From contig NZ_JACCBP010000001.1 in assembly GCF_013408655.1 (NCBI RefSeq), positions 2,790,001-2,854,000 of the forward strand: a stretch of DNA of 64,000 nt, given 5' to 3'. Below the pieces are notes generated by a model, which made no database searches, was not told the origin of the DNA, and was given only the letters and a program-made list of their open reading frames with translations. Of the stretch, positions 32,559 through 42,404 are shown piece by piece (positions within the stretch are counted from its first letter, which is position 1; every line of letters starts with the position of its first letter). The translations under genes were made by a program, and so were the position numbers. Origin of the DNA: Pigmentiphaga litoralis. Lineage in GTDB: Bacteria; Pseudomonadota; Gammaproteobacteria; Burkholderiales; Burkholderiaceae_B.

Positions 32559-33467
32559 ATGGCGCGCATCAATTTCGACCTCCAGGAATTGCAGGCATTC
32601 GTTGCTGTCGCTGAACGTTCCAGCTTTCGCGCCGCTGCCGAAGACCTGCACCTGTCGCAGCCGGCGCTCAGCCGTCGCATCGAAAAGCTGGAAACCATCC
32701 TAGGCGCGCGCCTGCTCGACCGCACCACACGGCATGTGGCCCTGACCAACGTGGGGCGCGTGTTCCTGGAACACGCCCGCGCCGCGCTGGCCGAACTGGA
32801 AAGCGCCATGCTGGGCGTGGTCGACCTGGCCGCGCAACTGAGCGGGCTGGTCAGCGTGGCCTGCGTGCCGTCCGCCGCCTATTACTTCCTGCCGTCGGTA
32901 CTGAAGGAATTTGCCGCCCGCTACCCGCGGATCCGGGTGCGGGTGATCGATGAGGGCGCCAACTTCGTGCTTAACGCCGTGACGTCCGGCCGCGCCGATT
33001 TCGGCATCAACTTCATCGGCACCCAGGAAACCGAAGTCGAATTCCGTTCCATCTTCAAGGAAGACTTCGTGTTGGCGGTACGCAACGATCACGCGCTGGC
33101 CACCCGCAAGTCCGTCACCTGGGAAGACCTGGCGGGCGAACGGTTCATGACCGTGCACAAGGACAGCGGCAACCGCCTGCTGATCGACGCCGCGCTGGCC
33201 AAAGGCGGCAAGCGGGCGCAGGGCGCGTTCGAAGTCAGCCACGTGCTGACCCTGCTGGGCATGGTCGAAGCCGGGCTGGGCGTGGCCGCGGTGCCCCAAC
33301 TGGCGCTGCCATTGACCACCCACCCCACCCTGATCGGCATTCCGCTCATGAAACCCCGCGTCAGCCGCACGCTGGGACTGATCTCGCGCCATGGCCACAC
33401 GCTGTCGCCGGCGGCCAGCGTGCTCTACGGCATGCTGCGCGACGCCGGCAAAGCCGCCCGCAGTTAG
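32559..33467 (+). CDS. LysR family transcriptional regulator
   Basis: This 302-residue regulator has an N-terminal winged helix (INFDLQELQAFVAVAERSSFRAAAEDLHLSQPALSRRIEKLE), a linker helix, and a C-terminal periplasmic-binding-like effector domain from about residue 95 (SGLVSVACVPSAAYYFLPSVLKEF). The effector domain type is shared by regulators of aromatic and organic acid catabolism. It is divergent from the isomerase and Bug genes with a 61-bp shared promoter region, so it most likely activates them. Confidence 0.92.
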   Translation: MARINFDLQELQAFVAVAERSSFRAAAEDLHLSQPALSRRIEKLETILGARLLDRTTRHVALTNVGRVFLEHARAALAELESAMLGVVDLAAQLSGLVSVACVPSAAYYFLPSVLKEFAARYPRIRVRVIDEGANFVLNAVTSGRADFGINFIGTQETEVEFRSIFKEDFVLAVRNDHALATRKSVTWEDLAGERFMTVHKDSGNRLLIDAALAKGGKRAQGAFEVSHVLTLLGMVEAGLGVAAVPQLALPLTTHPTLIGIPLMKPRVSRTLGLISRHGHTLSPAASVLYGMLRDAGKAARS

Positions 33468-33548
33468 GCATGACGGCGGGGATGGCGGCGCGAAACCCGC
33501 GCAGGGGCTAAAATCAGAGGATCCCCAGACCAGAGTCTTTCATTGCCA

Positions 33549-35612
33549 ATGTCGCGCACGATCTTCGTCACCACCGCCCTTCCCTACGCCAACGGGTCCT
33601 TCCATATCGGCCACATCATGGAATACATCCAGGCCGACATCTGGGTCCGCAGCATGCGCATGCAGGGTCACACGGTGCATTTCGTGTGTGCCGACGACGC
33701 GCACGGCGCCCCGATCATGCTCAAGGCCGAGTCCGAGCAGATCACGCCCGAAGCGCTGGTCGCCCGGATCGCCGCCGAACGCCCGCAGTACCTCAGCGGC
33801 TTTCACATTGCCTTCGACCACTGGCATTCGACACACTCGTCCGAAAACACCGAGCTGTCGCAGGGCATCTATCGCCGCCTGCGCGACGCCGGCCTGATCG
33901 AAACGCGCACCATCGAACAGTTCTATGACCCGGTCAAGGGCATGTTCCTGGCCGACCGCTACATCAAGGGCACCTGCCCCAAGTGCAAGTCGAAAGACCA
34001 GTACGGCGATTCGTGCGAAGTCTGTGGCGCCGTGTACGCGCCCACCGACCTGATCGACCCGTATTCGACGCTGACCGGCGCCACCCCGGTGCTGAAAAGC
34101 TCGGAACATTTCTTCTTCAAGCTGTCCGATCCGCGCTGCGTCGAATTCCTGCAGCAATGGACCCTGGGCACCAACCCGTCGGGCTTGCCGCGCCTGCAGC
34201 CCGAGGTCTATGCCAAGACCCGCGAATGGCTGGGCGAAGAAGGCAAGCTGAACGACTGGGACATCTCCCGCGACGCGCCCTACTTCGGCATCGAGATTCC
34301 CGATGCGCCGGGCAAGTACTTCTATGTGTGGCTGGACGCCCCGGTGGGCTACCTGGCGTCGCTCAAGGCGTACTGCGCCAAGACCGGCCTGGACTTCGAC
34401 GCCCTGCTCGATCCGGCCAGCAGCACCGAGCAATACCACTTCATTGGCAAGGACATCGTGTATTTCCACGCGCTGTTCTGGCCCGCCATGCTCAAGTTCG
34501 CCGGCCGCAAGACGCCCGACGGCCTGAACGTGCACGGCTTCATCACGGTCAGTGGCGAAAAGATGTCCAAGAGCCGCGGCACCGGCATTTCGCCGCTGCG
34601 CTACCTGGACATCGGCATGAATGCCGAATGGCTGCGCTATTACATTGCCGCCAAGCTCAACGCGCATGTCGAAGATCTGGACTTCAATCCCGACGACTTC
34701 ATCGCGCGGGTGAACAGCGACCTGGTCGGCAAGTACGTCAACATCGCCAGCCGCGCGTCGAACTTCATCACCAAGCACTTTGACGGCGCCCTGGCCTACC
34801 ACGGCGACACGGCTGCCCTGACCGACGAACTCACCGGCACGACCGACACCGTTCGCGCCGCGTTCGAAGCGCGCGAATACGGCAAGGCCCTGCGCGAAAT
34901 CATGGCGTGCGCCGACCGCATCAACCAGGCGTTCGACGCGGCCCAGCCGTGGGTGATGGCCAAGCAGGCCGCCGCCAATCCGGAACAGAAAGCCGCTTTG
35001 CAGGACGTGTGTTCACGCGCCGTGGCCGGCTTCAAGGCCCTGTCGGTCATGCTGACGCCGGTGCTGCCGGTGATCGCGACGCGCGTGGCCCGCGAACTGT
35101 TCGGCCTGGACCGCGATTTTGTGTGGTCGGACGCCGCCGTGCTGCCCGACCATGTGGCGTCGTATCAGCACCTGGCGCAGCGGGTCGACCCCAAGATGCT
35201 GGACGCGCTGTTCGAGCCGCCCCCGGCCCCGGCCGCGCCTGCCCTGATTCCGGGGGGCGAGCCGATCGCCGACACCATCACCATCGATGACTTTGCCAAG
35301 ATCGACCTGCGCATCGCCAAAATCGTGAACTGCGAGCACGTCGACGGATCCGACAAGCTGCTGCGCCTGACGCTGGATGCGGGCGAAGGCCGGATGCGGA
35401 ATGTGTTTTCGGGGATCAAATCGGCGTACGAGCCGGCCGATCTGATCGGCAAGCTGACGGTGCTGGTCGCCAACCTGGCGCCGCGCAAGATGAAGTTCGG
35501 CGTGTCGGAAGGGATGGTGCTCGCCGCGAGCGATCGCGACGAGAAGGCCAAGCCGGGTATCTATGTGCTGGAGCCGGTGGACGGCGCCACGCCCGGCATG
35601 CGGGTCAGGTAG
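33549..35612 (+). CDS. metG: Methionyl-tRNA synthetase
   Basis: It charges tRNA-Met. At 687 residues it is the long form. The catalytic core has HIGH in [12 protein letters not shown], a zinc knuckle (CPKC ... CEVC, about residues 144-160) and KMSKS in [12 protein letters not shown]. The anticodon-binding domain follows, and a C-terminal OB-fold tRNA-binding domain (about 578-687: [27 protein letters not shown]) mediates dimerisation. The ATG at 33549 is preferred over a TTG two codons upstream. The last 8 nt overlap the convergent DUF6356 gene. Confidence 0.98.
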   Translation: MSRTIFVTTALPYANGSFHIGHIMEYIQADIWVRSMRMQGHTVHFVCADDAHGAPIMLKAESEQITPEALVARIAAERPQYLSGFHIAFDHWHSTHSSENTELSQGIYRRLRDAGLIETRTIEQFYDPVKGMFLADRYIKGTCPKCKSKDQYGDSCEVCGAVYAPTDLIDPYSTLTGATPVLKSSEHFFFKLSDPRCVEFLQQWTLGTNPSGLPRLQPEVYAKTREWLGEEGKLNDWDISRDAPYFGIEIPDAPGKYFYVWLDAPVGYLASLKAYCAKTGLDFDALLDPASSTEQYHFIGKDIVYFHALFWPAMLKFAGRKTPDGLNVHGFITVSGEKMSKSRGTGISPLRYLDIGMNAEWLRYYIAAKLNAHVEDLDFNPDDFIARVNSDLVGKYVNIASRASNFITKHFDGALAYHGDTAALTDELTGTTDTVRAAFEAREYGKALREIMACADRINQAFDAAQPWVMAKQAAANPEQKAALQDVCSRAVAGFKALSVMLTPVLPVIATRVARELFGLDRDFVWSDAAVLPDHVASYQHLAQRVDPKMLDALFEPPPAPAAPALIPGGEPIADTITIDDFAKIDLRIAKIVNCEHVDGSDKLLRLTLDAGEGRMRNVFSGIKSAYEPADLIGKLTVLVANLAPRKMKFGVSEGMVLAASDRDEKAKPGIYVLEPVDGATPGMRVR

Positions 35613-35835
35613 TCGTCTTCGACTGTTGCCGGATCCGGTTCACGACCATCCGGTCGTTCAGGCGCTTGACGATGGACGACCCGGTGGTCACGCACAGGAA
35701 CGGAAACAAACCGTGGATCAGCGCGGCGAAACCGGCGCGAAACATGCTGCGGGCGAAGCTCCAGGACACGCCAAGGTGTTCGACATAGGTTTCACCGACG
35801 TTGCGCGGGTGTTCGGTGAAAGACAGCTTGGACAT
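35605..35835 (-). CDS. DUF6356 family small protein
   Basis: This 76-residue conserved protein has a family core visible as [23 protein letters not shown], then a hydrophobic segment ([22 protein letters not shown], about 36-57) and a basic C-terminus ([14 protein letters not shown]). The fold and function are unknown; it is probably membrane-associated through one amphipathic or transmembrane helix. I start at 35835, which begins at the conserved block; the upstream frame extension has no ribosome site. An imperfect 35-nt dyad sits 38 bp upstream. Confidence 0.75.
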   Translation of the reverse strand: MSKLSFTEHPRNVGETYVEHLGVSWSFARSMFRAGFAALIHGLFPFLCVTTGSSIVKRLNDRMVVNRIRQQSKTTT

Positions 35836-35872
35836 CGGGGTTCTCCTGAATCTTGATCTACGAAAAATGTTA

Positions 35873-35907
35873 TCAGTAGAGGCAGGCAAAATTTCTGCCA
35901 ATACTGA
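35873..35907. promoter_or_regulatory. Two-step dyad upstream of DUF6356 gene
   Basis: TCAGTA and TACTGA outer arms and GGCAG and CTGCC inner arms are separated by 2-nt mismatched steps on each side, with a 9-nt AT-rich centre. Placement suggests an operator or transcript-leader hairpin for the minus-strand gene. No other feature is seen in the 216-bp gap to 36051. Confidence 0.4.
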
Positions 35908-36051
35908 CGTCAAATCGTCTTGCTAGGCACTTTCATTCCTGTATGTCGGGTGGAAAGTGAAAATTATTTCAACGCCGAGGGGACTGGGGCGATTCCCGCC
36001 CGGTGCAGTACACTCGCCCCGCATTCCGTCGCCATCGTTCAAAGGGTAGTC

Positions 36052-36243
36052 ATGGCCAAGAGTTACGAGTCCGAAATCACGCACTTCCTGCAAAAACTGA
36101 AGGAAGAGCGTCCCCAGCTGGATGCCGAGCAGCAGCAAGGCCGCGCCCGCCTGTGGGACAAGACCATCGATCCGGAACTGACGCAGGAATTCGATGCGTC
36201 CACCGTTTCGCAGAAGCCGTACGTCTACTTCTCCGCCGACTGA
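36052..36243 (+). CDS. DUF3460 family small protein
   Basis: This 63-residue soluble protein is almost entirely covered by the family: AKSYESEITHFLQKLKEERPQLDAEQQQGRARLWDK, then PYVYFSAD at the end. The first 35 residues are a charged helix. DUF3460 is a betaproteobacterial family typically found directly upstream of scpA and panC, as here; a link to chromosome segregation is only positional. Start at 36052, the conserved Met. Confidence 0.85.
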   Translation: MAKSYESEITHFLQKLKEERPQLDAEQQQGRARLWDKTIDPELTQEFDASTVSQKPYVYFSAD

Positions 36244-36255
36244 TCGCCCGGCGTC

Positions 36256-37140
36256 GTGGCCGGACAGCTGCCCAGCGGCAAGGCGTTGGCCGCCTTGAGC
36301 GCGCCCGACGTGGATAGCACGCCCGATACCATCGACGGCGTTGCGATCGCTCGCCTGTACGGCGAGCCCCTGTTCGCGCTGCCCAACGATCTGTACATCC
36401 CGCCCGATGCGCTCGAAGTCTTTCTCGAAACCTTCGAAGGCCCGCTGGACCTGCTGCTGTACCTGATCCGCAAGCAGAACTTCAACGTCCTCGACATTCC
36501 GATGGCCGAGGTCACGAAGCAGTACCTGTCGTATGTGGAACAGATCCGGGTGCACAACCTGGAACTGGCTGCCGAATACCTGCTGATGGCGGCGCTGCTG
36601 ATCGAGATCAAGTCGCGCATGCTGCTGCCGGTGCGCAAATCCGATTCCGACGAAGACGTCGAGGATCCGCGCGCCGAACTGGTCCGCCGCCTGCTGGAAT
36701 ACGAGCAGATGAAGCTGGCCGCCCGCAAGATCGACGCGCTGCCGCAGTTGGGCCGCGACTTTGTGCGCACGGGCGTGCTGCTGGACCAGACCACCGAACG
36801 GCGCCTGCCCGACGTGACCGCGATTGACCTGCGCGATGCCTGGGCCGAGATCGTGCGCCGCGCCAAGCTCAATGCCCACCACCATATCTCGCGCGAAGAA
36901 CTGTCGGTGCGCGACCATATGAGCCAGATCCTGCGCCGCCTGCAGGGCGTGCGCTACATGGAATTCACCGAGCTGTTCATGCAGAAGGTGCAGGAAGGCG
37001 CCGGCGTGCCGATCATTGTCGTGCACTTCATCGCCATGCTGGAACTGGCGCGCGAATCGCTGCTGGATATCACCCAGGCCGAACCCTACGCACCCATCTA
37101 TGTGCGCCTGGGATTCACCGCCATTGCTCAGGACGCCTGA
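36256..37140 (+). CDS. scpA: Segregation and condensation protein A
   Basis: ScpA is the kleisin that links SMC heads in the bacterial condensin. The 294-residue protein starts at a GTG. After a 45-residue variable leader the N-terminal SMC-neck-binding domain is clear (FEGPLDLLLYLIRKQNFNVLDIPMAEVTKQYL, EYLLMAALLIEIKSRMLLP), and the C-terminal winged helix ends TQAEPYAPIYVRLG. The 12-nt gap to the DUF3460 gene suggests one transcript. scpB is not in the window. Confidence 0.93.
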   Translation: MAGQLPSGKALAALSAPDVDSTPDTIDGVAIARLYGEPLFALPNDLYIPPDALEVFLETFEGPLDLLLYLIRKQNFNVLDIPMAEVTKQYLSYVEQIRVHNLELAAEYLLMAALLIEIKSRMLLPVRKSDSDEDVEDPRAELVRRLLEYEQMKLAARKIDALPQLGRDFVRTGVLLDQTTERRLPDVTAIDLRDAWAEIVRRAKLNAHHHISREELSVRDHMSQILRRLQGVRYMEFTELFMQKVQEGAGVPIIVVHFIAMLELARESLLDITQAEPYAPIYVRLGFTAIAQDA

Positions 37141-37183
37141 CTCGTCCGATTGAGCATTTGGCGCGCCCGCGCCGCTCCTGTAG

Positions 37184-38107
<924 letters not shown>

Positions 38108-38191
38108 CTTAGCGAGCACCTACATCGCGCGCTGACACCGCGTGCCGCCACTGCGCCGTCCTAGTGACTGCAAGGAATTGATACATCGTAG

Positions 38192-38220
38192 GAGACCGGT
38201 TCGGGTACGACATCGGTCTC
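38192..38220. repeat. Short inverted repeat before the zapA operon
   Basis: Perfect 7-bp arms GAGACCG and CGGTCTC are 15 nt apart, ending 22 bp before the coiled-coil gene. It could be an operator or leader hairpin; a possible TTGATA (38178-38183) lies just upstream. Confidence 0.35.
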
Positions 38221-38242
38221 AGGATGGTTTACGATTACGCCC

Positions 38243-38629
38243 ATGCTCGAAGACCTCGACCAACTCTCGACCCGTATTGCCCAGCTGGTGCAGCTGACTC
38301 AACACGTCCGTGCCGAAAATCAGGCGCTGCGTGACGAGCTCGGCAAGCGCGACGTGCGCATCCAGCAACTGCGCGACACCGTGGAAATGGCGCAGATCCG
38401 CGTCGACGACGTGCTTGCCCGCCTGCCCGGCAAGCCGCCCGAGGCCGCGGACGGCGCGGACGCCGACGCCGCCTCCGCTGCGGACACCGACACCGATATC
38501 GATCTGGACGACGTCCAGGCCGATGACGCTGATGGCGACTGGGCGGAAGCCCGGACCGATGCCGATACCGACCCCTCTCTTTCTGACGAAGCCGGTCACG
38601 GCGTGCGGAGTGCTCATGGAACGCCTTGA
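38243..38629 (+). CDS. Coiled-coil protein upstream of zapA (TIGR02449-like) with acidic tail
   Basis: This 128-residue protein has residues 1-60 as a heptad coiled coil (LEDLDQLSTRIAQLVQLTQHVRAENQALRDELGKRDVRIQQLRDTVE), like the short conserved protein encoded before zapA in many proteobacteria and similar in style to ZapB. Residues 65-128 are an Asp/Ala-rich acidic tail (DTDTDIDLDDVQADDADGDW), an addition to the roughly 65-residue core. The 3' end overlaps zapA by 14 nt. A role with ZapA at the division ring is inferred from context. Confidence 0.75.
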   Translation: MLEDLDQLSTRIAQLVQLTQHVRAENQALRDELGKRDVRIQQLRDTVEMAQIRVDDVLARLPGKPPEAADGADADAASAADTDTDIDLDDVQADDADGDWAEARTDADTDPSLSDEAGHGVRSAHGTP

Positions 38630-38927
38630 CGTCACCATTCTGGGACGCGAGTATCCGCTTGCCTGCGCCCCGGAAGAACAGGAAGCCTTGCTCGAAGCCG
38701 CGAGCATGGTCGATCGGGCCATGCAGCGTATCAAAGCCGCCGGCAAGATCGGCAGCACGGAACGCATCGCCGTCCTGGCAGCCCTGCAGATTGCTGGCGA
38801 CCTGCTGAATGCGAAGGCGCCCGATGGCCCGCTGTCGCAACTTGCAGTCGGTGACTACAAGCGTAAGATTGAAGGCATGAACCAGATGCTCGACGCCGAG
38901 CTCGGTTCGCAAGACAAGCTTTTTTGA
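38616..38927 (+). CDS. zapA: Cell division protein ZapA
   Basis: This 103-residue FtsZ-bundling protein has the family pattern MERLDVTILGREYPLACAPEEQEALLEAASMVDRAM in the N-terminal half, followed by a C-terminal coiled coil (RKIEGMNQMLDAEL). It overlaps the preceding coiled-coil gene by 14 nt, so the two are surely cotranscribed. 6S RNA follows downstream, a conserved order in proteobacteria. Confidence 0.93.
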   Translation: MERLDVTILGREYPLACAPEEQEALLEAASMVDRAMQRIKAAGKIGSTERIAVLAALQIAGDLLNAKAPDGPLSQLAVGDYKRKIEGMNQMLDAELGSQDKLF

Positions 38928-39067
38928 TCCAGGTCTGTCGCACGCGTTGCGTACGCAACGAGTTGTACAAAAGTCGCCCTACGGGGTATTGAATCCCGGC
39001 GAAATGGTGTAATTTAAAGCCTAGGTTGTTCAGAACGTTGAACACCTGACCGCAGTACCGATTTGTC
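38928..39067. other. Spacer between zapA and 6S RNA with a perfect 16-bp palindrome
   Basis: The palindrome at 38945-38960 reads CGTTGCGTACGCAACG on both strands; TTGTACAA (38963-38970) follows 2 nt later. TAATTT at 39010-39015 is a possible -10 element of a longer 6S precursor, but no well-spaced -35 was found. There is no gene here. Confidence 0.5.
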
Positions 39068-39247
39068 TTCCCTGCAGTGTTCGTGTTTGGCCATATATTC
39101 CTTGGACCCATGCTATGGCATGAGGTTGCGGGAATCGCCCCTCAGGCGTGATCGTTTCTCTGTCAAACGAACCCAATGAGTGGCTGACTGCGACCGACCT
39201 TGAACTTAACGGTTCAGGATGCCGGCCTAGCGGCACAGGCGGGGATC
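39068..39247 (+). ncRNA. ssrS: 6S RNA
   Basis: 6S RNA mimics an open promoter, binds sigma70 RNA polymerase and represses transcription in stationary phase. The closing stem pairs TTCCCTGCAGTG at the 5' end with CACAGGCGGGGA at the 3' end. Recognised betaproteobacterial 6S blocks are GGCCATATATTCCTTGGACC, CGGGAATCGCCCCTCAGGCG and, on the 3' side, ACCTTGAAC followed by GGTTCAGGATGCCGGC. The RNA is about 180 nt and its ends are estimates. The position right after zapA supports the call, and a strong terminator follows. Confidence 0.9.
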
Positions 39248-39254
39248 TATTCCG

Positions 39255-39292
39255 CGACCCGGAGCGTTCAGCGCTCCGGGTCGTTTGTTTTT
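39255..39292 (+). terminator. Rho-independent terminator of 6S RNA
   Basis: A 12-bp stem CGACCCGGAGCG / CGCTCCGGGTCG with loop TTCAG is followed by TTTGTTTTTG. Confidence 0.92.
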
Positions 39293-39356
39293 GTGCGGAG
39301 CAACACGCTCAGTCCGTGGCACTATGCGTGCGCCTCCCACATTCGAGTATCCCCGC

Positions 39357-40175
39357 ATGGACCTTTCCTTTATTGCCGCCCTGCTTGTGCTGGGCGCTGC
39401 CACCGGTTTTGCCGCCGGCCTGCTTGGCATTGGCGGCGGCATGATCATGGTGCCGTTCCTGACCCTGCTGTTTACCTGGCAGAAAATGCCGGCGGACCTG
39501 ATCATCCACGCGGCCATCGCCACGTCGATGGCGTCCATCCTGTTCACCTCGGTCTCCAGCGTGACCGCCCATCAGAAGAAGGGCGCCATCCGCTGGAACA
39601 TCGTCGGGCAGTTCGCGCCCGGACTGGTGATCGGCGGCCTCCTGGCCGGGGGCGCGGTGTTCGCGGTGCTCAAGACCGGCTGGCTGGCGCTGCTCTTTAC
39701 CCTGTTCGTGGGGTATTCGGCCGTACAGATGCTGTTGAACAAAAAGCCCAAGCCCAGCCGGCAGATGCCCGGCGTCGTGGGCACGGCCGCGGCCGGCACG
39801 GGCATCGGCTTCCTGTCCGGCCTGGTCGGCGCGGGCGGCGGCTTTGTGTCGGTACCTTTCATGACCTGGTGCAATGTACCGCTGCATAACGCCGTGGCGA
39901 CCTCGGCGGCGCTGGGCTTTCCGATCGCGCTGGCCAATACGGCGGGTTACATCTGGTCAGGCATGCAGCAGCAGATCACCTACCCCGGCATGTTCGGCTA
40001 TGTATATTGGCCAGCACTGCTCGTGCTCATCGTTTCGAGTGTCCTGACCGCGCCGCTTGGCGCCAATGCGGCCCACAAGCTGCCGGTCGCGACCCTGAAA
40101 CGGGTGTTTGCCTGGGTCCTGATGGCGCTTGCGCTCTACATGGCCTACAAGGCGTACACCGCGTTCGCCGTCTGA
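39357..40175 (+). CDS. TauE/SafE family membrane protein
   Basis: This 272-residue protein has eight predicted helices and the duplicated glycine-rich repeats of the family: AAGLLGIGGGMIMVPFLTLLF in the first half and LSGLVGAGGGFVSVPFMTWCNVP in the second. ATG 39357 starts just before the first helix (DLSFIAALLVLGAATGF). It belongs to a common housekeeping branch of the family, distinct from the copy at 11.2 kb, which has an Ala/Arg-rich linker. The substrate (sulfite, sulfonate or organic acid) is unknown. It is not linked to a catabolic gene here. Confidence 0.85.
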   Translation: MDLSFIAALLVLGAATGFAAGLLGIGGGMIMVPFLTLLFTWQKMPADLIIHAAIATSMASILFTSVSSVTAHQKKGAIRWNIVGQFAPGLVIGGLLAGGAVFAVLKTGWLALLFTLFVGYSAVQMLLNKKPKPSRQMPGVVGTAAAGTGIGFLSGLVGAGGGFVSVPFMTWCNVPLHNAVATSAALGFPIALANTAGYIWSGMQQQITYPGMFGYVYWPALLVLIVSSVLTAPLGANAAHKLPVATLKRVFAWVLMALALYMAYKAYTAFAV

Positions 40176-40249
40176 CCGTCGCACCACCTTGGCGAGTCAG
40201 ATCGCGCACGTTCGGCCAGCAGTCCCCTGATAGATAAAGGAAGATCGTT

Positions 40250-41026
40250 ATGGCCCGTTTTCTGACTCGTACTGCCCTGTCCGCCGCCTTGTCCGCCGCG
40301 CTGTCCACCACGGCGCTGACCGCCGCCCTGCTTGCGCCGGGCGTGGCGTCCGCGCAGATGCCAGCGCAGTATGCCCAGGCCCCGGCCCGTCCGGAACTGC
40401 CACAGCTGTCGCTGGAAGCCGCGGCGTCAAGCGACGTGGCCCAGGACAAGGTCGAGGTCACCCTGGCCAAGGAAATCGAAGGTGCTGACCAGGCGCAGCT
40501 GTCGGACCAGTTGAACAAGGTGCTGGCATCGACGCTGGCGACGGCCAAACGCAACACCAAGGTCGAGTCCCGCAGCGGCAACTACCGCGTGTGGGCCAAC
40601 ACCGACCGCAACGGCAAGATCACCGGCTGGCGCGGCCGCGCCGAACTGTTCTTGGAATCCAAGGATTTCGTGGCGGCATCGACCCTGGCTGGCGAATTGG
40701 GCCAGGCCATGGCGGTGTCCAACATCAACTTCTCGTTGTCGCGCGAAGCCCGCGAGGCCGAAGAACAGCGCCTGCTGCAGGAAGCCGCCAAGGCCTTTGG
40801 TGTGCGGGCCACCAGCGCTGCGCAAGCGTTCGGCTTTGGCAGCTATGCGGTCAAGACGCTGGACCTGAGCGGCAGCGGCACGGTGTACTCGCCCCGCCCG
40901 ATGATGATGCGCGCGGCGTCTGCCGACGCCAAGATGGCCGAGGCCCTGCCGCTGGAAGCCGGCAAGGCCACGGTAACCGTGTCAGTGCGCGGCACCGTGG
41001 AATTGCTGGGCACGCAACAACGCTGA
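40250..41026 (+). CDS. SIMPL domain (DUF541) periplasmic protein
   Basis: This 258-residue exported protein has a long signal peptide (ARFLTRTALSAALSAALSTTALTAALLAPGVASAQ, cut near residue 36). The SIMPL/DUF541 core follows: LEAAASSDVAQDKVEVTLAKEIEG, YRVWANTDRNGKITGWRGRAELFLES and, at the end, GKATVTVSVRGTVELL. Family members such as the E. coli YggE are linked to oxidative stress tolerance, but the molecular function is unresolved. It stands alone between a TauE/SafE gene and a bidirectional terminator. Confidence 0.85.
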   Translation: MARFLTRTALSAALSAALSTTALTAALLAPGVASAQMPAQYAQAPARPELPQLSLEAAASSDVAQDKVEVTLAKEIEGADQAQLSDQLNKVLASTLATAKRNTKVESRSGNYRVWANTDRNGKITGWRGRAELFLESKDFVAASTLAGELGQAMAVSNINFSLSREAREAEEQRLLQEAAKAFGVRATSAAQAFGFGSYAVKTLDLSGSGTVYSPRPMMMRAASADAKMAEALPLEAGKATVTVSVRGTVELLGTQQR

Positions 41027-41074
41027 ACTCCGCGTCGGCAGCGTCCCTGGTGATCCGTCTTCACCAGCGGACGT

Positions 41075-41107
41075 AAAAAAGGCACCGGAATCCCCGGTGC
41101 CTTTTTT
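41075..41107. terminator. Bidirectional Rho-independent terminator
   Basis: A perfect 14-bp stem AAAAAAGGCACCGG / CCGGTGCCTTTTTT has a 5-nt loop. A-run and T-run flank it symmetrically, so it ends both the SIMPL gene (+) and lgt (-). Confidence 0.95.
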
Positions 41108-41124
41108 CATGCCCGAAGCAGGGT

Positions 41125-41916
41125 TCAGACCACCGCGTGGGGACTGCGGCGCGACAGGTAGAACATGATCGCGCCGATCACCACCATCGGGATCGACAGC
41201 CACTGCCCCATGGTGAACCCCGCCGCCAGCAAGCCCAGGAAGTTGTCTGGCTCGCGGGTGTATTCCACCAGGAAGCGCGCCACGCCATATCCCATCAAAA
41301 AGACGGCGCTGATCTGGCCGATCGGCCGCGACTTGCTGGCAAAGCCCCACACCAGCAGGAACAGCAGCAAACCTTCGGCGCCGAATTCATACAGCTGCGA
41401 CGGGTGACGTGGAATGTTGTCGCCGGCCTGCGGGAAGATCATGCCCCACGACACGGTGGTGGCGCGGCCCCACAGTTCGCCGTTGATGAAGTTGCCCATG
41501 CGGCCAGCGGCCAGGCCCAGCGGCACCAGGGGCGCCACGAAGTCGCCGATTTCAAGAAAGCGCTTGCCGCGGCTGCGCGCGAACACGGCCATGACGAACA
41601 GCACACCCAGCAGGCCGCCGTGGAAGGACATGCCGCCCTGCCAGACTTCAAAGATCTCCAGCGGGTGCGCCAGGTAATAGCTGGCCTTGTAGAAGAAGAC
41701 ATACCCCAGCCGCCCGCCGATCACGACGCCCAGCACGCTATAGAACAACAGATCGTCCAGATCACGATGCGTCAGCGACGTCTTGCCGTGCGAAATGCGC
41801 CAGCGTCCCAATCCCCACGCAAACAGGAAAGCGAGCAGGTACATCAGGCCGTACCAACGGACCGCGACGGGGCCGATGGCAAACGCGATCGGAGAAAATT
41901 CAGGATGAACCAGCAT
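41125..41916 (-). CDS. lgt: Prolipoprotein diacylglyceryl transferase
   Basis: Lgt attaches diacylglycerol from phosphatidylglycerol to the lipobox cysteine, the first step of lipoprotein maturation. The 263-residue protein has seven helices. The signature [13 protein letters not shown] is at about residues 138-150, with the catalytic-region motifs [11 protein letters not shown] near the N-terminus, [11 protein letters not shown] (conserved His) and RHPSQLYEF in the second half. Its products include the several lipoproteins predicted in this window. Confidence 0.97.
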   Translation of the reverse strand: MLVHPEFSPIAFAIGPVAVRWYGLMYLLAFLFAWGLGRWRISHGKTSLTHRDLDDLLFYSVLGVVIGGRLGYVFFYKASYYLAHPLEIFEVWQGGMSFHGGLLGVLFVMAVFARSRGKRFLEIGDFVAPLVPLGLAAGRMGNFINGELWGRATTVSWGMIFPQAGDNIPRHPSQLYEFGAEGLLLFLLVWGFASKSRPIGQISAVFLMGYGVARFLVEYTREPDNFLGLLAAGFTMGQWLSIPMVVIGAIMFYLSRRSPHAVV

Positions 41917-42068
41917 AGCCTAGCCTTGTAGGGACGGCGGGCGCCGCCGCGTAAAGAATGAGCAGGATGATAACCGCTGCGCGCGACAGGAAAAGGACCG
42001 GCGCGCGGTGATTTGACTCCGCCCGGCCCGTGCGCGAGACTTCGGGCGACACTTTTTCCGGATCGCCC

Positions 42069-42404
42069 ATGTTTCGCCCGTCTTTCGCGCTGCTTCCTTT
42101 CCTGCTGCTGGGTGCGCTGGCGGCAGCGCCCACCGTGGGCGCGGCCCAGATGACCGGGCCCGAACTGGCCAAGGCTCGCGTTTGCCTCGCCTGCCACCAG
42201 ATCGACAGCAAGCGCGTGGGTCCGGCGTGGAAGAGCGTCGCCGCCAAGTACGCCGGTCAGCCCGACGCACAGGCCAGACTGGAAACGTCCATTCGCCGCG
42301 GCAGCGCAAACAAGTGGGGCAAGGTCCCGATGCCGGCACAGACCCATGTGTCGGAAGAGGAAGCCCGACAATTGGCGGCCTGGATCCTGACCCTCAATAA
42401 GTAA
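42069..42404 (+). CDS. Small class I cytochrome c (c-551/c-552 type)
   Basis: This 111-residue periplasmic electron carrier has a signal peptide (FRPSFALLPFLLLGALAAAPTVGAAQ). The haem site is CLACH, with the axial Met in WGKVPMPAQTHVSEEEARQLAAWILTL, the classical cytochrome c8/c-551 end. I start at ATG 42069; an in-frame ATG 39 nt upstream would add a polar extension before the signal. It is divergent from lgt by 152 bp and precedes msrA. It could deliver electrons to a terminal oxidase; the specific partner is unknown. Confidence 0.9.
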   Translation: MFRPSFALLPFLLLGALAAAPTVGAAQMTGPELAKARVCLACHQIDSKRVGPAWKSVAAKYAGQPDAQARLETSIRRGSANKWGKVPMPAQTHVSEEEARQLAAWILTLNK

